64,000 bases of DNA. It comes from Entomobacter blattae. Lineage in GTDB: Bacteria > Pseudomonadota > Alphaproteobacteria > Acetobacterales > Acetobacteraceae. Shown one piece after another: positions 8,994-19,455 of this stretch. Each line of letters opens with the position of its first letter. The first letter of the stretch is position 1. The stretch covers positions 1,529,001 through 1,593,000 of the forward strand of contig NZ_CP060244.1 of the NCBI RefSeq assembly GCF_014672835.1, given 5' to 3'. A model generated the notes under the pieces. It ran no database searches and was not told the DNA's origin. It saw only the letters and a list, made by a program, of their open reading frames with translations. A program made the translations under genes and the position numbers.

Positions 8994-11669
8994 CTAAAAC
9001 GATTTTAAAAGCCGGTCAAGATAATCCAGCTCCTGTTGCGGGCGGGTTCTATCGGAATCTCGTTTACGGAGCTCTTCTTGAATGGCCCGAGATTGATTCG
9101 GGCTGATTGTATCTGTCAGGTTGGTTTCGTTTGTATTGGGAGCAGGGCTGCCCCCATTCTGCAATTTGCGCCCTAAAGGGTCTTCATCAGCTTTTTGGGA
9201 GGATTCCTGTGCTGTTTTCCCCGGTTTATTGCCAAAATGATGCGGCTGGGCTCCTCCGGAGGAAAGAAGTGGAAATAACACTGTTCTGCGTCCACTTGCT
9301 CCTTGTTGGTTTTGTAAGGTTTGCTGCATATTCTGTTGGCCCTGCTGGAGGGCATTTAAAGCGGTTTTTTGCTCATTAAAGGCAGCAGAATCATCCCCAT
9401 GGGATAAGGCCGTTTGGGCATTATGCATGGCTGTTTGGGCTTTTTTGAGGGTTTCTGGTATTTTTCCCCCTGAGAGTTCTGCATATTCTGTTTGGAGCTC
9501 TTTCAGGGCGCGGGCTAAGGCGTGCTGCATTTTTTGTTCGGTTTTTCGTTCGTCCTGTTGGGGGGTGGTGGGGGTCACAGAGCCATCGGGTTTAAAGGCG
9601 TCTGGATGCTCTCTGAATTGTTCGGTAAGCGCATTGGGTGGTGTTATGGCAAGCTGGTTGTCTTGTTCACTCTGCTGAGCAGAAAAGGCAGAGTCCTCTG
9701 GCTGTTCCCGTCTTTTTTGGGTGGTGTCAAGCAAGGCTTTCTGGTGCTGTATCATCTCTTTTACAAGGGCCTGCTGCTCGTTAAATTGTTGCTGTAAGGC
9801 CAGTTGTTTGGCCAGGTCAATCACATCTTCGGGGCGGGCCTGGCGCATTCCTTGGAGAGAGTCTGCCATATCTTGCAGGTTTTTAAGGGCCTCAGCCGTA
9901 TGGTTGTTTTCTGCATTTTGCTGGAGCTTTTCCATATCTTTAGAGAGAAAGTTCTTCACCAACCCATCGACTGGCGCCATGGAGGGGAGGGGCATAGAAC
10001 CATTATGGGCCTGTTGCATCAGGCTTTCCATCTTATGGAGTACGGCCTGTTTAAGGCGTTGAAGGCGCTGTTCCAGCTCGGCCTTTTCTTCCTCATTTTG
10101 GCCTGCTGGGCCCAGGCGGTTCATTCGCTCAAGTTGTTGGTTTACGGCTTGTTGGGCGGCTTTCAGTTCAAGCGCTGCCATCAAGGCTTGGGGAGAGGTC
10201 TGGTGCCCGGTTTCCAGGTCTTGAGCAATCAGCCACATTCTGTCCAGCATTTCGGCAATCATCGTCTCATGGGGAATAAAAAAGGCACCAGCCAGCCAGG
10301 ATAGGCTAGAAAGATTAACCACAATGCCTGGGTCTGTTGAAGGGCGGCCAGGTATTTCCGTTAAACCTGCAAGGTCTTCAGAAAGGGTTTTGCGTTTGAT
10401 ATGGCCCAGATAAAATCGTTTGCGCATTTTCTGCAAGGCCGCAGCTGTTGGATTGCGAAACACAGGATGAGGTAAGGTAAGAGGTAAAGGTTTACTGGTC
10501 GCTACCTGCCCTGTGATATCGGTGACACTGAGCTGGGCATTGACACGTTCCCCTGCCCAGATACTATCTGCAAGGTCAAGCTGTGTGTGACCGGTATAGG
10601 TTTTGGGTTGGCCATCAAATGCCAGGCGTTTTGTCCAATGGCTGGGCATTCCCTTTGGTGGAGGGGTGAGAGGGGTTAGGGTTAGGGTGATCTCTTTAAG
10701 GCCATAAGGCTGACTGGCCCTGTAGTCTAACTGGATTTTGGTGGTATGGGGGACAATAGAAGGGGGGGAAAGCCAGCTTATGGCAGGGTGTGGGTTGGGA
10801 GTCACCTGGATTTCCAGCTTTTTGATGGTGCGGCCCCGTGCACGTATAGTCAGGGTTGTGCTGGCGAGAAGCTTTGTGTGAAGTTGCCAGTCTTTTCCAC
10901 TGGATTGGGCAGTAAAACGATTTTGGGAGAGGCTGTGAGGTTCAGCAATAAGGGTGGGTGCAGAGCGGCTATGGCTGACTGTTAGGGTTAAAACAGCGTT
11001 CTGCTCGGTGGTAATTTTTTGAGCATTTGTGTCTAAAAAAATGGGGGGATGGTTGGTATAAGCGGGGGGAACAATCCAGGCCTGAAGGGTGGGCAAAGGG
11101 GTAAAGGGGGTATCCACGCCAGGCCAGAAGGCGGAATATAACATTTGTGGCGTGGCCTCCCCTGTGTAAAACAAGGCCGCAACAATAGCGGGTATGACAA
11201 AATAGATGGGTTGAACATGGTTTTGCGTCAGGGAAGAGAAATGAGGCCAGCCAGTTTTAAGTTTCCGGACTTTCTTTTGGGTACGCGCAAGGTGGGCCTG
11301 CCATAAAAAGGAGGAAAATCCCTCTGCAGGTTTGTCTTCAAGGGTTGTAAGGGGGTGATGGGTCAGCCTGGAGGCTTCTTCTATCCTTTTATTGACGAGG
11401 CTTTTGGGGGGAGAAACCATAGCATGTATGCCTCGGTAAATGAACCACCCACATAATGTGGCCAACCCCACAAGAAGAAGCGCACGGGCCTCATCTGGTA
11501 AAAGTTGGGGCCAGCCTAAAAGCCCCAGGAAAGTATAGAGACAGAGAATAACAAAAGGAAGCGAGAGCGCACGAAAGATCTGCTCAAGCCAGAGAATGAA
11601 GACAGCCCGCCTTTGGGCTCTCTCAAGGGTATGAAAACCAGAAAAATACCTGAAAAAAGGTAGGCGCAT
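8994..11669 (-). CDS. TIGR02302/DUF4175 family membrane protein
   Basis: An 891-residue protein of a family found in alphaproteobacteria and of unknown function. Two hydrophobic segments near the N-terminus (about residues 33-52 and 62-82) and a third around 150-170 anchor it in the inner membrane. A large Pro/Thr-rich periplasmic-type region with beta-rich segments follows. The C-terminal 350 residues are extremely Gln/Glu/Met/Leu-rich (for example NLQDMADSLQGMRQARPEDV) and probably form long coiled coils. Its start lies 2 bases after the lysA stop, so it is the last gene of the argH-lptM-lysA operon. That genomic position is often conserved and supports the assignment. The functional role is unknown; an envelope role is only an inference. 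Confidence 0.88.
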   Translation of the reverse strand: MRLPFFRYFSGFHTLERAQRRAVFILWLEQIFRALSLPFVILCLYTFLGLLGWPQLLPDEARALLLVGLATLCGWFIYRGIHAMVSPPKSLVNKRIEEASRLTHHPLTTLEDKPAEGFSSFLWQAHLARTQKKVRKLKTGWPHFSSLTQNHVQPIYFVIPAIVAALFYTGEATPQMLYSAFWPGVDTPFTPLPTLQAWIVPPAYTNHPPIFLDTNAQKITTEQNAVLTLTVSHSRSAPTLIAEPHSLSQNRFTAQSSGKDWQLHTKLLASTTLTIRARGRTIKKLEIQVTPNPHPAISWLSPPSIVPHTTKIQLDYRASQPYGLKEITLTLTPLTPPPKGMPSHWTKRLAFDGQPKTYTGHTQLDLADSIWAGERVNAQLSVTDITGQVATSKPLPLTLPHPVFRNPTAAALQKMRKRFYLGHIKRKTLSEDLAGLTEIPGRPSTDPGIVVNLSSLSWLAGAFFIPHETMIAEMLDRMWLIAQDLETGHQTSPQALMAALELKAAQQAVNQQLERMNRLGPAGQNEEEKAELEQRLQRLKQAVLHKMESLMQQAHNGSMPLPSMAPVDGLVKNFLSKDMEKLQQNAENNHTAEALKNLQDMADSLQGMRQARPEDVIDLAKQLALQQQFNEQQALVKEMIQHQKALLDTTQKRREQPEDSAFSAQQSEQDNQLAITPPNALTEQFREHPDAFKPDGSVTPTTPQQDERKTEQKMQHALARALKELQTEYAELSGGKIPETLKKAQTAMHNAQTALSHGDDSAAFNEQKTALNALQQGQQNMQQTLQNQQGASGRRTVLFPLLSSGGAQPHHFGNKPGKTAQESSQKADEDPLGRKLQNGGSPAPNTNETNLTDTISPNQSRAIQEELRKRDSDRTRPQQELDYLDRLLKSF

Positions 11670-11671
11670 TC

Positions 11672-13003
11672 TTACGTTTCAGTTTCTGTAAAAGGGATAG
11701 TTTCCCTCTCCCAAAGGGCAGAAAGGGGAAGCCGGGGTGTAATAACAGACCATTGCCCGTTCTCAATCATCACCTGGGTCGCTAGCGGGCGGGCATTATA
11801 GGTAGAGCTCATAACGGCACCATAAGCCCCTGTATCTAAAATAGCAATTTGGTCGTCGGGTTGCAAATGGGGGAGCACCCGATCAGAGGAGAAAGTATCT
11901 CCACTTTCGCATACAGGGCCAACAACTGCCACATGCTCCTGAGGCTGAGAAAAGGCGGCTGTGCGGAGGGGAAGAATGCCATGCCAAGCTTCATACAAGC
12001 TGGGCCTGAGTAAATCATTCATGGCAGCATCGATGATTAGAAAGGTGGTGAGACTGGTTTTTTTCTTACGAATGATTGTGCTTAACAATACGCCGCACGG
12101 GCCAATCAGCCAGCGGCCTGGCTCTAGGGAAATTTTAACATCCAGTCCGGAAAAATGTTGGCTAAGACACGCAGCTAATGAAGAGATGGACCCTTCTTCT
12201 TCTAGGCGATAGGAAATACCCACCCCTCCCCCGCAATCAAGGGTTTTAACGGTAAGGTTTTGTTCTCGGGCTGCTCTAACCAGCCCGGCCAGACGCTCAA
12301 AGGCTACATTAAAAGGGGCCATGTTCGTAATCTGGCTGCCAATATGGCAGGCAAACCCAAGGGGTTCTAGGTAGGGGTGGGCCTGGGCTTTGGCGTAAAG
12401 GGCCAAGGCGTCATCAAATGCAATGCCAAATTTATTTTCGGCTTTACCAGTGGTGATTTTGGCATGGGTCTGGGCATCGACATCGGGGTTAACCCGTAAG
12501 GCAATGGGGACCTTTTTTTGCAAATGGGTGCAGACCTCGGCCAGCATTTCCAGCTCTTCAGCGCTTTCAATGTTGATTTGCCCAATCGCGTGGCTCACGG
12601 CTAAGGTCAGCTCCTGATGGGTTTTGCCCACACCAGAGAAAATCATTTTAGCAGGGGGAACCCCGCTGTGAAGGGCCTTTTCAAACTCTCCTATGCTGAC
12701 AATATCCATCCCCGCTCCTTCAGTGGCCAGCAGGGAAAGCACGGCAAGGTGGCTATTGGCTTTCATGGCGTAATGCAGGGCAATGTCTAGCCCTGTTGCC
12801 TGCATGGTGGCTTTTAAAAGCCGATACCGCTTGCGAAGAAAGGTGGCATCTATAACCCAGCACGGTGTACCACACTCAGCAGCAATATCGCTAAGAGCGA
12901 CGCCGCTCATGCTCAAGCCCTGTTCAGTAAGGGTTAGGTTGGGACGCTTTTCCATAAGGGCCTGAAGGGAGGGGTCAGCATGCTGGAGGGGGGAGGACGT
13001 CAT
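11672..13003 (-). CDS. lysA: Diaminopimelate decarboxylase
   Basis: LysA decarboxylates meso-diaminopimelate to L-lysine, the last step of lysine synthesis, and uses PLP. K81 in HYAMKANSH is the PLP lysine of the fold III alanine racemase-like barrel. CGGGVG, EPGRWL, PVCESGD and the C-terminal GAYGAVMSSTYN block complete the family signature. I prefer ATG 13003 (MTSSPLQH, 443 aa) to a TTG nine codons upstream. It is the third gene of a minus-strand operon after argH and lptM, and the next gene starts 2 bases after its stop. Confidence 0.96.
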   Translation of the reverse strand: MTSSPLQHADPSLQALMEKRPNLTLTEQGLSMSGVALSDIAAECGTPCWVIDATFLRKRYRLLKATMQATGLDIALHYAMKANSHLAVLSLLATEGAGMDIVSIGEFEKALHSGVPPAKMIFSGVGKTHQELTLAVSHAIGQINIESAEELEMLAEVCTHLQKKVPIALRVNPDVDAQTHAKITTGKAENKFGIAFDDALALYAKAQAHPYLEPLGFACHIGSQITNMAPFNVAFERLAGLVRAAREQNLTVKTLDCGGGVGISYRLEEEGSISSLAACLSQHFSGLDVKISLEPGRWLIGPCGVLLSTIIRKKKTSLTTFLIIDAAMNDLLRPSLYEAWHGILPLRTAAFSQPQEHVAVVGPVCESGDTFSSDRVLPHLQPDDQIAILDTGAYGAVMSSTYNARPLATQVMIENGQWSVITPRLPLSALWERETIPFTETET

Positions 13004-13182
13004 AAAAAGTTCCGCAATGTGCTTTGTCAAAAATTATGTTCTGTCAAAAGAAGTTTAAAAAGCCAAATGGACTAAAAGGGTAGGCTCTTTCAACCAAGAG
13101 GGCCGGAGAATTTGGCCTTTTTAAAGGCAGTATCCCAACCTTATCAATATCCAAACCTTAATAGTGGGTTACTTATGGTAGG

Positions 13183-13338
13183 TTAGTCTGGCCTGGGGTA
13201 GGTTTGTGGGTAGGTCATCTCTTGCGGGGGTCCCGGAGGGGAAGGGGCTCGCTTTTTTCCACAGCCAACAAGGCCCAGGCCCAGCGTGACAAGGCAAGCC
13301 ATAAGGGTGAGACGGCTTAAAAATGAGGGATAGGTCAT
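13183..13338 (-). CDS. lptM: Small lipoprotein, LptM-like
   Basis: A 51-residue protein: [16 protein letters not shown], then a hydrophobic stretch ending in a lipobox (LGLVGC, Cys 26), then a short Pro-rich tail (APSPPGPPQ). Its ATG overlaps the argH TGA (ATGA), indicating translational coupling. Alphaproteobacteria commonly encode an LptM/YifL-type lipoprotein between argH and lysA. In E. coli, LptM assists maturation of the LptDE LPS translocon. The name rests on size, lipobox and position rather than on residue-level similarity. Confidence 0.8.
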   Translation of the reverse strand: MTYPSFLSRLTLMACLVTLGLGLVGCGKKRAPSPPGPPQEMTYPQTYPRPD

Positions 13339-14780
13339 GATTGTGCTTTCAACTTGCTAAGCCAGGCCTGGGCTGCTTTGGTAACATTTTTCGGGGCAGT
13401 GCCCCCTTCGCTGATACGAGAGGCGAGGGACGCTTCAAGGCTGAGGACAGAAAAAACATCTTCGGTTATTTGTGGTTCTTCTGCTTGCATGTCTGTTAAG
13501 GAGAGCTCGTCAAGGCGGAGGCCTTTCTGCTCTGCCTTGCTGACCAGTCGTCCCGTAATATGATGGGCCGTGCGGAAGGGCAGTTTAAGCACCCGTACCA
13601 GCCAATCGGCCAGGTCGGTGGCCGTAGAAAAACCACTACTGGCCAATTCATACATTTTGTGGGTATTGGGCTGCATATCCAATATCATGCCTTCCATGGC
13701 CGCTAAGGTGAGCATTATGGCATCGGTTGCAGCAAAAACGGGTTCCTTATCTTCTTGCATATCTTTGGCATAAGCGAGGGGTAGGCCTTTCATTACCATG
13801 AGCAAGGTAGAGAAAGCACCCGCAATACGCCCAATTTTGGCACGCGCCAGTTCAGCGGCATCGGGGTTGCGCTTTTGAGGCATGATGGACGAGCCGGTGG
13901 TAAAGGCATCAGAGAGGCGAATAAAGGAAAAAGGGGCAGAACACCAGATAACAATTTCCTCTGCCAGGCGGGAGAGATGCATGGCCATAATGGAGAGAGA
14001 AGAAAGATATTCCAAGGCAAAATCCCGGTCGGAGACGGCGTCGAGGGAGTTAGCAGTGGGGCGATCAAACCCCAGTAGGGTGGCTGTCATGGCCCTGTCG
14101 ATGGGAAAAGAGGTGCCCGCCAGGGCAGCCGAGCCTAAAGGGCATTCATTCAGGCGCCCGCGGCCATCTTGCAGGCGGGTATAATCGCGGTGAAGCATTT
14201 CCACATAGGCGAGAAGGTGATGGCCAAAGGTAATGGGCTGAGCTGTTTGTAGGTGGGTAAAACCAGGCATGGGGGTGGCTGCATATTCGGCTGCACGCTC
14301 GCTCAAAGCCAGCATCAGGCTGCTAAGAGTCTGGCAGATATGATCGATCTGCTCTCGTAACCAAAGCCTGAAATCTGTAGCAACCTGATCATTGCGGGAG
14401 CGGGCCGTATGGAGGCGCTTGCCTGCCTCTCCAATTTTTTCTGAAAGCCGGGCTTCGATATTCATATGGATATCTTCAAGATTTTCATCAAACTTGAAAA
14501 GCCCTGTGCGAATCTCTTCGGCAATTTCTTCAAGCCCCTTGCGGATTGCCTGCTCATCCTCCTGCGAGATAATGCCCTTTTTAGCAAGCATGGCGGCATG
14601 CGCTAACGACCCTTGAATATCTTGCTGCCAGAGTCGATAATCAAACCCGATAGAGGCATTGATCTCTTTCATAATAGCAGCGGGGCCATCAGCATAGCGC
14701 CCACCCCATTGTTGGTTGGCTTTGGTGGGGGCTTTATCTTGTCGTTGAGGGCCCCCAGAGGCGGGAGGATGGGTATTCAT
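13335..14780 (-). CDS. argH: Argininosuccinate lyase
   Basis: ArgH splits argininosuccinate into arginine and fumarate. The protein of 481 residues (start [10 protein letters not shown] at 14780) carries the fumarase/aspartase superfamily signature [15 protein letters not shown], the HTARSRNDQ block and the [11 protein letters not shown] block. A longer open frame extends 60 codons upstream, but that part has no similarity to the family and would be unusual. It is the first gene of the argH-lptM-lysA-TIGR02302 operon and divergent from radC. Confidence 0.96.
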   Translation of the reverse strand: MNTHPPASGGPQRQDKAPTKANQQWGGRYADGPAAIMKEINASIGFDYRLWQQDIQGSLAHAAMLAKKGIISQEDEQAIRKGLEEIAEEIRTGLFKFDENLEDIHMNIEARLSEKIGEAGKRLHTARSRNDQVATDFRLWLREQIDHICQTLSSLMLALSERAAEYAATPMPGFTHLQTAQPITFGHHLLAYVEMLHRDYTRLQDGRGRLNECPLGSAALAGTSFPIDRAMTATLLGFDRPTANSLDAVSDRDFALEYLSSLSIMAMHLSRLAEEIVIWCSAPFSFIRLSDAFTTGSSIMPQKRNPDAAELARAKIGRIAGAFSTLLMVMKGLPLAYAKDMQEDKEPVFAATDAIMLTLAAMEGMILDMQPNTHKMYELASSGFSTATDLADWLVRVLKLPFRTAHHITGRLVSKAEQKGLRLDELSLTDMQAEEPQITEDVFSVLSLEASLASRISEGGTAPKNVTKAAQAWLSKLKAQS

Positions 14781-15024
14781 GAACAAAGCGCCTTGACAGT
14801 AACTAGAGAACAAAACAATACGAACCCGTAACAGGGAAAGACTTTTCCCCACCTTGTGCTTTTTACGAGAAAAAGTTGCGCCTGTCGATTGTTGGCCGTA
14901 AAATCTGTGTGTTTTTATTTGACTGGTTTTACATATTGTGAGTTTTGAGGGGGCTTGCAAGGAAGGTTTGTTGGTTGCTGAGAATTTACAGGAAGAGAGA
15001 TAGACACTGGAAGAGAGAAAGACA

Positions 15025-15714
15025 ATGTCTGGGAAGGAAATTTACCCCTCTCATCGTGGTGATGAAAGGAAAAACACTGAAGGGCAGCATTTTTTTTGGG
15101 GGTCTTTTTCTGAAGAAGAAAAAATAACAGCTTGGCTTTCCTTTTTTATGGCCGATAAGGGCGCTGCTCAAGCCAAAGCGCGCAGCTATTGCGCAGAATA
15201 CGGCACATTTGCTGAACTTTGCGCAGCCGAGCACGAGGGAAAAGTTGTTCTGTTTCCTCCAACAGAGCAAACTATGGTACAGAAGCAAGTCATAGAGGAG
15301 ATGTCTATCCGCTTGCTTTATTCCCACCTGGGAGATCGTAATGTGCTTGATAGTCCTGAAAGGATCGCAAGCTACTTTATGGCATGCCTTTCATGGCAGA
15401 AGAATGAGCAGTTTCGTGTTTTGTTTCTGGATGAAAATTCTAACCTACTGGCTGATAAGGTGCTGTTTTCTGGTACGGTTGATTTTGTGCCGGTTTATCC
15501 CCGACAGGTTGCATTGCAGATCCTCTCTCTGGGGGCTAAGGGAATTGTGCTGGTTCATAATCATCCAGGGGGTGACCCCACCCCTTCGAAAGAGGATGAC
15601 GCCTTAACGCGCCGTATGCGTAAAATCTGTATCCTGTTAGGGTGTGAGCTCAAAGATCATATGATTATCAGCCGCGGTGGCTGGGTCAGCATGGCCCAAA
15701 GTGGAATGTTGTAA
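15025..15714 (+). CDS. radC: RadC-family JAB/MPN protein
   Basis: A 229-residue protein whose C-terminal half is a RadC JAB domain. The zinc-binding motif [15 protein letters not shown] supplies H178, H180 and D191. [13 protein letters not shown] carries the preceding strand, and the N-terminal half resembles the UPF0758 helical domain but is divergent. The predicted metalloprotease-like function is not established, and the historical link to DNA repair is weak. A start at ATG 15025 is favoured by an upstream AGAGAAAG. Confidence 0.88.
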   Translation: MSGKEIYPSHRGDERKNTEGQHFFWGSFSEEEKITAWLSFFMADKGAAQAKARSYCAEYGTFAELCAAEHEGKVVLFPPTEQTMVQKQVIEEMSIRLLYSHLGDRNVLDSPERIASYFMACLSWQKNEQFRVLFLDENSNLLADKVLFSGTVDFVPVYPRQVALQILSLGAKGIVLVHNHPGGDPTPSKEDDALTRRMRKICILLGCELKDHMIISRGGWVSMAQSGML

Positions 15715-16083
15715 AGGTTGTATGACCCAACTCCACGCTTCCCAATATTATGGGTCTTTACAGATTTCATATCAGAAGGACTATGAGGAGTCATCAATCC
15801 GTATAATCTTCTATGGCTATGTGCTGATAGGGCAAGGGTATGGAAGGTTTTATAAGGGGGTGAAATAGGGTTTACCTCTTTTCATTGAAGTCATCAGGTT
15901 ATGCAATTTTTTCCAACTTTTCCAACTTTTTCAGTTTTTTCAATTTTTTTCTGGGGGACGGTAAGTGTGATTGAGAAAGGAGTTCTCGTATGGGAGCTTT
16001 ATTGAGATGTGGGCATTGGAAAAATTTTACAAGGATTGGCCAGGGATCCTGTTAACAACCTTTCCCCTAGGTACCTTTCAAAT

Positions 16084-16116
16084 AAAAAACCAGACATATT
16101 GCTGTGCCTGGTTTTT
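16084..16116. terminator. Bidirectional hairpin terminator
   Basis: AAAAAACCAGACA pairs with TGCCTGGTTTTTAT around an 8-base loop with one mismatch. A-rich and T-rich flanks make it look like an intrinsic terminator in both directions. It may end transcripts from radC on the plus strand. Confidence 0.6.
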
Positions 16117-16330
16117 ATAATAATCCTGAATCATCAGAAATACTGAGTAATCGGAGAAAAGGTATGAGCCCAGTTTGAAGTCATGAACTGATAGATTATC
16201 AACACTAGTAAAGGTGATTTTGGTGTTATCGAACAGAAAAAATGTTTTTCCCTTGAGAAATATTCTGAGCATGATCAAGGAAGGAGCTCTACCTATTATC
16301 CGTTTTTTGGTGGAAGCCTAGCTTAATGAT

Positions 16331-16432
16331 ATCCGGATTAACTATATCCAGATCAACTATGCCCAGATTAATTATGCCCAGATTAATTATGTCTAGATTA
16401 ATCTAGATTGATTATGTCCGGGCATAAACTAT
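16331..16432. repeat. Degenerate 15-base tandem repeat
   Basis: Four consecutive 15-base units (consensus RYCCAGATTAAYTAT) at 16331-16390 are followed by shortened variants up to 16432. Units 3 and 4 are identical (GCCCAGATTAATTAT). Confidence 0.85.
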
Positions 16433-17015
16433 GTCAGGGAACCCCCCTTCTTCTTGCCATTGCTTCTTCATTAACCGAGTTATTTTCGCATAGACTTACA
16501 GGGTTTGATGGGTCAGGTTATCGTTGTAAAAGCCCAATCTTGTTCCCAGAAAAAGCGCTCAAGTCTATGATAACGTCGTTTCCTGTATTTTAGAAATTCT
16601 AGACCGTCGCTGCGGCTGAAGAAGTAGACCATATTGATTTTGCCGATTCTGACTTGAGAAACAGTTTTTCTGCGTGGATCAGAAATGAGATGATTCGTAT
16701 AGAAAAAGAGTAAGAATTCACGAGGTCTCCATAAGATCTTAGATACGGTTTTTTCTATTTTTAGGTCACTATTATTAGAGGGTGCCCAAAAAGGAGGCCG
16801 AAACGGCTATCAGAAAAAGCTACCAGAGCAGAGCCCTTCATGATGGGAGTTTCATTATCTAGGAATTAAAATAAAGTGGCCAATTAGGAAGAGCGTTGCT
16901 TACAAATTTTTCTCTCAACTTGCTTAAGAGCAACCTGCTTGAGAGGTGTGGATCTTCTATAGGAAAGCTTTATTGCTCGCTCTATTTTTGTTTTAGCCTT
17001 ACTCTTCTTTTAGCC

Positions 17016-18167
17016 TTACTCTTCTGGGCTTTGGCTTTGATGCGGGGCCAGCAGGGCAAGGCGCTCGGCAATGGCGTGTTCACCAGGAAGGGCTCCATGT
17101 GGGAAAAGGGTCGTCAGATGCCCCATTTTGCGACCTGGCAGGGTTTCCTTTTTACCGTAGAGATGGCCAGCAAAAAGGTTGGTATTCAAGGCAGCCTCCC
17201 ACAACGCCATGCCTTCAGGGCCAATCAGGTTTTTCATCACCGCATCAGAATGGCGCTGAGGGGTCGGAAGAGGAAGGTTGGCAACTGCGCGAATATGCAG
17301 GTCAAACTGGCTGTAAAGACAGGCATCGAGTGTCCAATGCCCAGAGTTATGGGGTCGGGGAGCGATTTCGTTAACCAATACTTGCCCATTTTCATCAATA
17401 AAGAGCTCAATCGCCAGCAGGCCAATGAGGGCTAATTTATGAGCGATGGTTCTGCCAATTTCTTGAATTTGCTCAATCACAGGAAAAGGCAGGCGGGCTG
17501 GAGCGAGTGTTAGATCAAGAATGCCATTTTTATGGCGGTTTTCTACCGGATCAAAAACAACGATTTCTCCATCTTTCTTGCGGGCAACAAGAATGCTGAC
17601 CTCACAAAAAAAATCCACTTTTTTTTCAGCGACCAGGGGGTGAAAGAAAAGTGTTTCAAAGGCGGGCACTAGGTCAGCTTCTCCTTGGAGGCAGTATTGA
17701 CCCTTGCCATCATAGCCCAGGCGAGAGGTCTTGGCGAGGAAAGGATAGCCAAACTGGCGGCCTGCTTGGGCAAGGTCTTCCAGAGTGGTTATTTCCAGCC
17801 ATGGGGCAATAGGAATATTACAGGAGTGCAGAAAGGTCTTTTCTTTTATCCTGTCTTGACTAATGCGCAGGATATGACCAGAGGGATGAACAGGTTTGCG
17901 GGCGGCCAGAATATCGAGGCCTTTGGCACTGATATTTTCAAATTCAAAGGTCACAACATCCACCGTATTGGCAAATTGCTGCAAAACGGCTTCATCTTCA
18001 TAAGAGCCAATGGTCAGAAAGGTGGAGGTATCTCTGGCGGGGCAGTCGGCATCGTTGGAGAGGATATGGGTGTGATACCCCAGCTGGGCTGCAGCTGTAG
18101 CGGACATGCGCCCTAGCTGCCCCCCGCCGATAATACCAATAACACATCCGGGCGGAAGGGGACTCAT
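17016..18167 (-). CDS. purK: 5-(carboxyamino)imidazole ribonucleotide synthase
   Basis: PurK is an ATP-grasp enzyme that carboxylates AIR with bicarbonate to N5-CAIR. The protein begins [20 protein letters not shown], where the glycine-rich GGGQLGRM loop marks the N-terminal domain. The ATP-grasp core has [16 protein letters not shown] and the late [14 protein letters not shown] block that carries metal and substrate ligands. ATG 18165-18167 overlaps the purE stop (ATGA). A longer frame would begin inside purE and is less likely. Length is 383 residues. It forms an operon with purE. Confidence 0.96.
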   Translation of the reverse strand: MSPLPPGCVIGIIGGGQLGRMSATAAAQLGYHTHILSNDADCPARDTSTFLTIGSYEDEAVLQQFANTVDVVTFEFENISAKGLDILAARKPVHPSGHILRISQDRIKEKTFLHSCNIPIAPWLEITTLEDLAQAGRQFGYPFLAKTSRLGYDGKGQYCLQGEADLVPAFETLFFHPLVAEKKVDFFCEVSILVARKKDGEIVVFDPVENRHKNGILDLTLAPARLPFPVIEQIQEIGRTIAHKLALIGLLAIELFIDENGQVLVNEIAPRPHNSGHWTLDACLYSQFDLHIRAVANLPLPTPQRHSDAVMKNLIGPEGMALWEAALNTNLFAGHLYGKKETLPGRKMGHLTTLFPHGALPGEHAIAERLALLAPHQSQSPEE

Positions 18168-18673
18168 GAAGGGGTTTCCCCCACATTGTGCGTTTGTTGG
18201 GCGCGCCATGTTTTCAGCTTCTCAGTTAAGCCAGGACTAGAAAGGGAAAGAATGGAAGCTGCCATAAGTGCTGCGTTAACAGCGCCTGCTTCACCAATTG
18301 CCAATGTGCCCACAGCAATTCCTGCAGGCATTTGCACGATGGAGAGTAGGCTATCCACCCCTGAAAGTATTCGGGATTTAACGGGCACACCCAATACAGG
18401 TAGATGGGTCCAGGCGGCACACATACCCGGTAGGTGGGCAGCGCCTCCTGCGCCGGCAATAATAACTTTAAGGCCCCGTTCTTCAGCGGTTAGGGCGTAA
18501 TCGCGCAACCGGTCAGGGGTTCTATGGGCTGAGACTATCCGGATTTCAAAGCCAATATCAAGGCTGGTGAGCACTTGGGCTGTATGTTGCATGGTAGCCC
18601 AGTCAGATTGGCTACCCATAATAATCCCAATTTGGGGGAAAGAAGAAAAGGCCGAAAGGCTGGATGAGGACAT
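18164..18673 (-). CDS. purE: N5-carboxyaminoimidazole ribonucleotide mutase
   Basis: Class I PurE converts N5-CAIR to CAIR. The 169 residues contain the nucleotide-binding IIMGSQSDW loop, [10 protein letters not shown] with the catalytic His, and [11 protein letters not shown]. The class I type fits the presence of PurK directly downstream with a 4-base overlap. The first 12 residues are Ser-rich and not conserved. Upstream there is a structured G/C-rich spacer (see 18700-18830). Confidence 0.97.
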   Translation of the reverse strand: MSSSSLSAFSSFPQIGIIMGSQSDWATMQHTAQVLTSLDIGFEIRIVSAHRTPDRLRDYALTAEERGLKVIIAGAGGAAHLPGMCAAWTHLPVLGVPVKSRILSGVDSLLSIVQMPAGIAVGTLAIGEAGAVNAALMAASILSLSSPGLTEKLKTWRAQQTHNVGETPS

Positions 18674-18699
18674 AATAACCGTAGTTTATAACCGTAGTT

Positions 18700-18830
18700 T
18701 GAGTAAATAAGATAAAAGTTCAGGGAAGGTGTCCCCAAGGGAGCCAGTACCACGGCCTCTTTGGGGGATTGGGCTTTTAAGGTCGTGCCAGAAAGGTTTT
18801 TAGAAAAGGTTTTTAGAAAAAGTTTTTTGA
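18700..18830. other. Structured spacer upstream of purE, possible ncRNA or leader
   Basis: Between purE and the DUF465 gene, GTCCCCAA at 18731 and TTTGGGGGAT at 18760 can pair around an internal GGGAGCC/GGCCTC arm. Next to it, at about 18791-18829, a 13-base unit (AAAAGGTTTTTAG) is tandemly repeated nearly three times. A 6S RNA or a purE leader would be possible explanations. I cannot confirm either. Confidence 0.25.
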
Positions 18831-18865
18831 CCATGGCGTGTAATGGTCTTTAAGTTCTAATGTTT

Positions 18866-19069
18866 TTAGGCAATATTATCGGGAATAATATAATTTTCCA
18901 GCCGGGTAATTTCATCTTTCAAAAGGAGTTTACGCTTTTTTAAACGCTGAAGGTGGAGTTGGTCTGCCGGGACATGGTGGATAGACCTGTTGATGACAGT
19001 ATCTAGGTCTCTATGTTCACTTCTAAGCTCATGGAGTCGATTTAACAGGATATCACGATTTAAATACAT
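18866..19069 (-). CDS. DUF465/YdcH-family small protein
   Basis: A 67-residue, highly charged helical protein. The RLHELRSEHRDLD heptad pattern near the N-terminus and the LQRLKKRKLLLKDEITRLEN tail are typical for DUF465 (YdcH family) coiled-coil proteins. The function is unknown. A second DUF465 gene lies divergently at 19276. Such small pairs next to purEK are frequent in this group of bacteria. Confidence 0.88.
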   Translation of the reverse strand: MYLNRDILLNRLHELRSEHRDLDTVINRSIHHVPADQLHLQRLKKRKLLLKDEITRLENYIIPDNIA

Positions 19070-19275
19070 GACAGGCTCATTCTTCAGTTCGTGTGGAAAT
19101 GGCCAAACGCCGGCAACAAAGTTGGTTTTACACTATAATATTCTGCAGTAAATTACAATTTTTGTTCCCTTTTAATTTTTGTTCCCTTTTTTGTTAGCCT
19201 GCAAGATCTATATATAAAAAATGATGAAAGGCCTTTCTGATTTCTTTTTCAGTTTTCATTTATCCATAAGGGCAT

Positions 19276-19455
19276 ATGACGATGACAATTAATGGACGCA
19301 TTCAGGCTTTGCAGGACCGTCACGATAAACTTGATGAAAATATCTCACATGAAGAAGGGCGCCCCGCCCCCGATGAGAATTTGCTTGTGAAGATGAAAAT
19401 GGAAAAGCTCCGGCTGAAGGATGAAATTGAACAATTGCGTAGGCAGATGCATTAG
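19276..19455 (+). CDS. Second DUF465/YdcH-family small protein
   Basis: A 59-residue frame starting at ATG 19276 (MTMTINGRIQALQDRHDKLD) and ending at TAG 19453-19455. It ends KMEKLRLKDEIEQLRRQMH, the characteristic DUF465 C-terminal coiled coil (compare RLKKRKLLLKDEITRLEN in the divergent neighbour). An alternative start is the second ATG two codons later. The function is unknown. The divergent arrangement with the gene at 18866-19069 suggests a shared 200-base regulatory region. Confidence 0.82.
   Translation: MTMTINGRIQALQDRHDKLDENISHEEGRPAPDENLLVKMKMEKLRLKDEIEQLRRQMH

Larger units (their letters stand above)
15715..17015. other. Long intergenic region radC-purK, no intact gene recognised
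   Basis: About 1.3 kb without a recognised gene. It holds a bidirectional hairpin at 16084-16116 and a degenerate 15-base tandem repeat at 16331-16432. Around 16440-16710 two short plus-strand frames (SSLTELFSHRLTGFDGSGYR and EEVDHIDFADSDLRNSFSAW) look protein-like but are out of frame with each other. They may be remains of one gene, which I cannot name. The 3' end has a direct repeat of AGCCTTACTCTTCT near 16993-17027. Confidence 0.5.
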
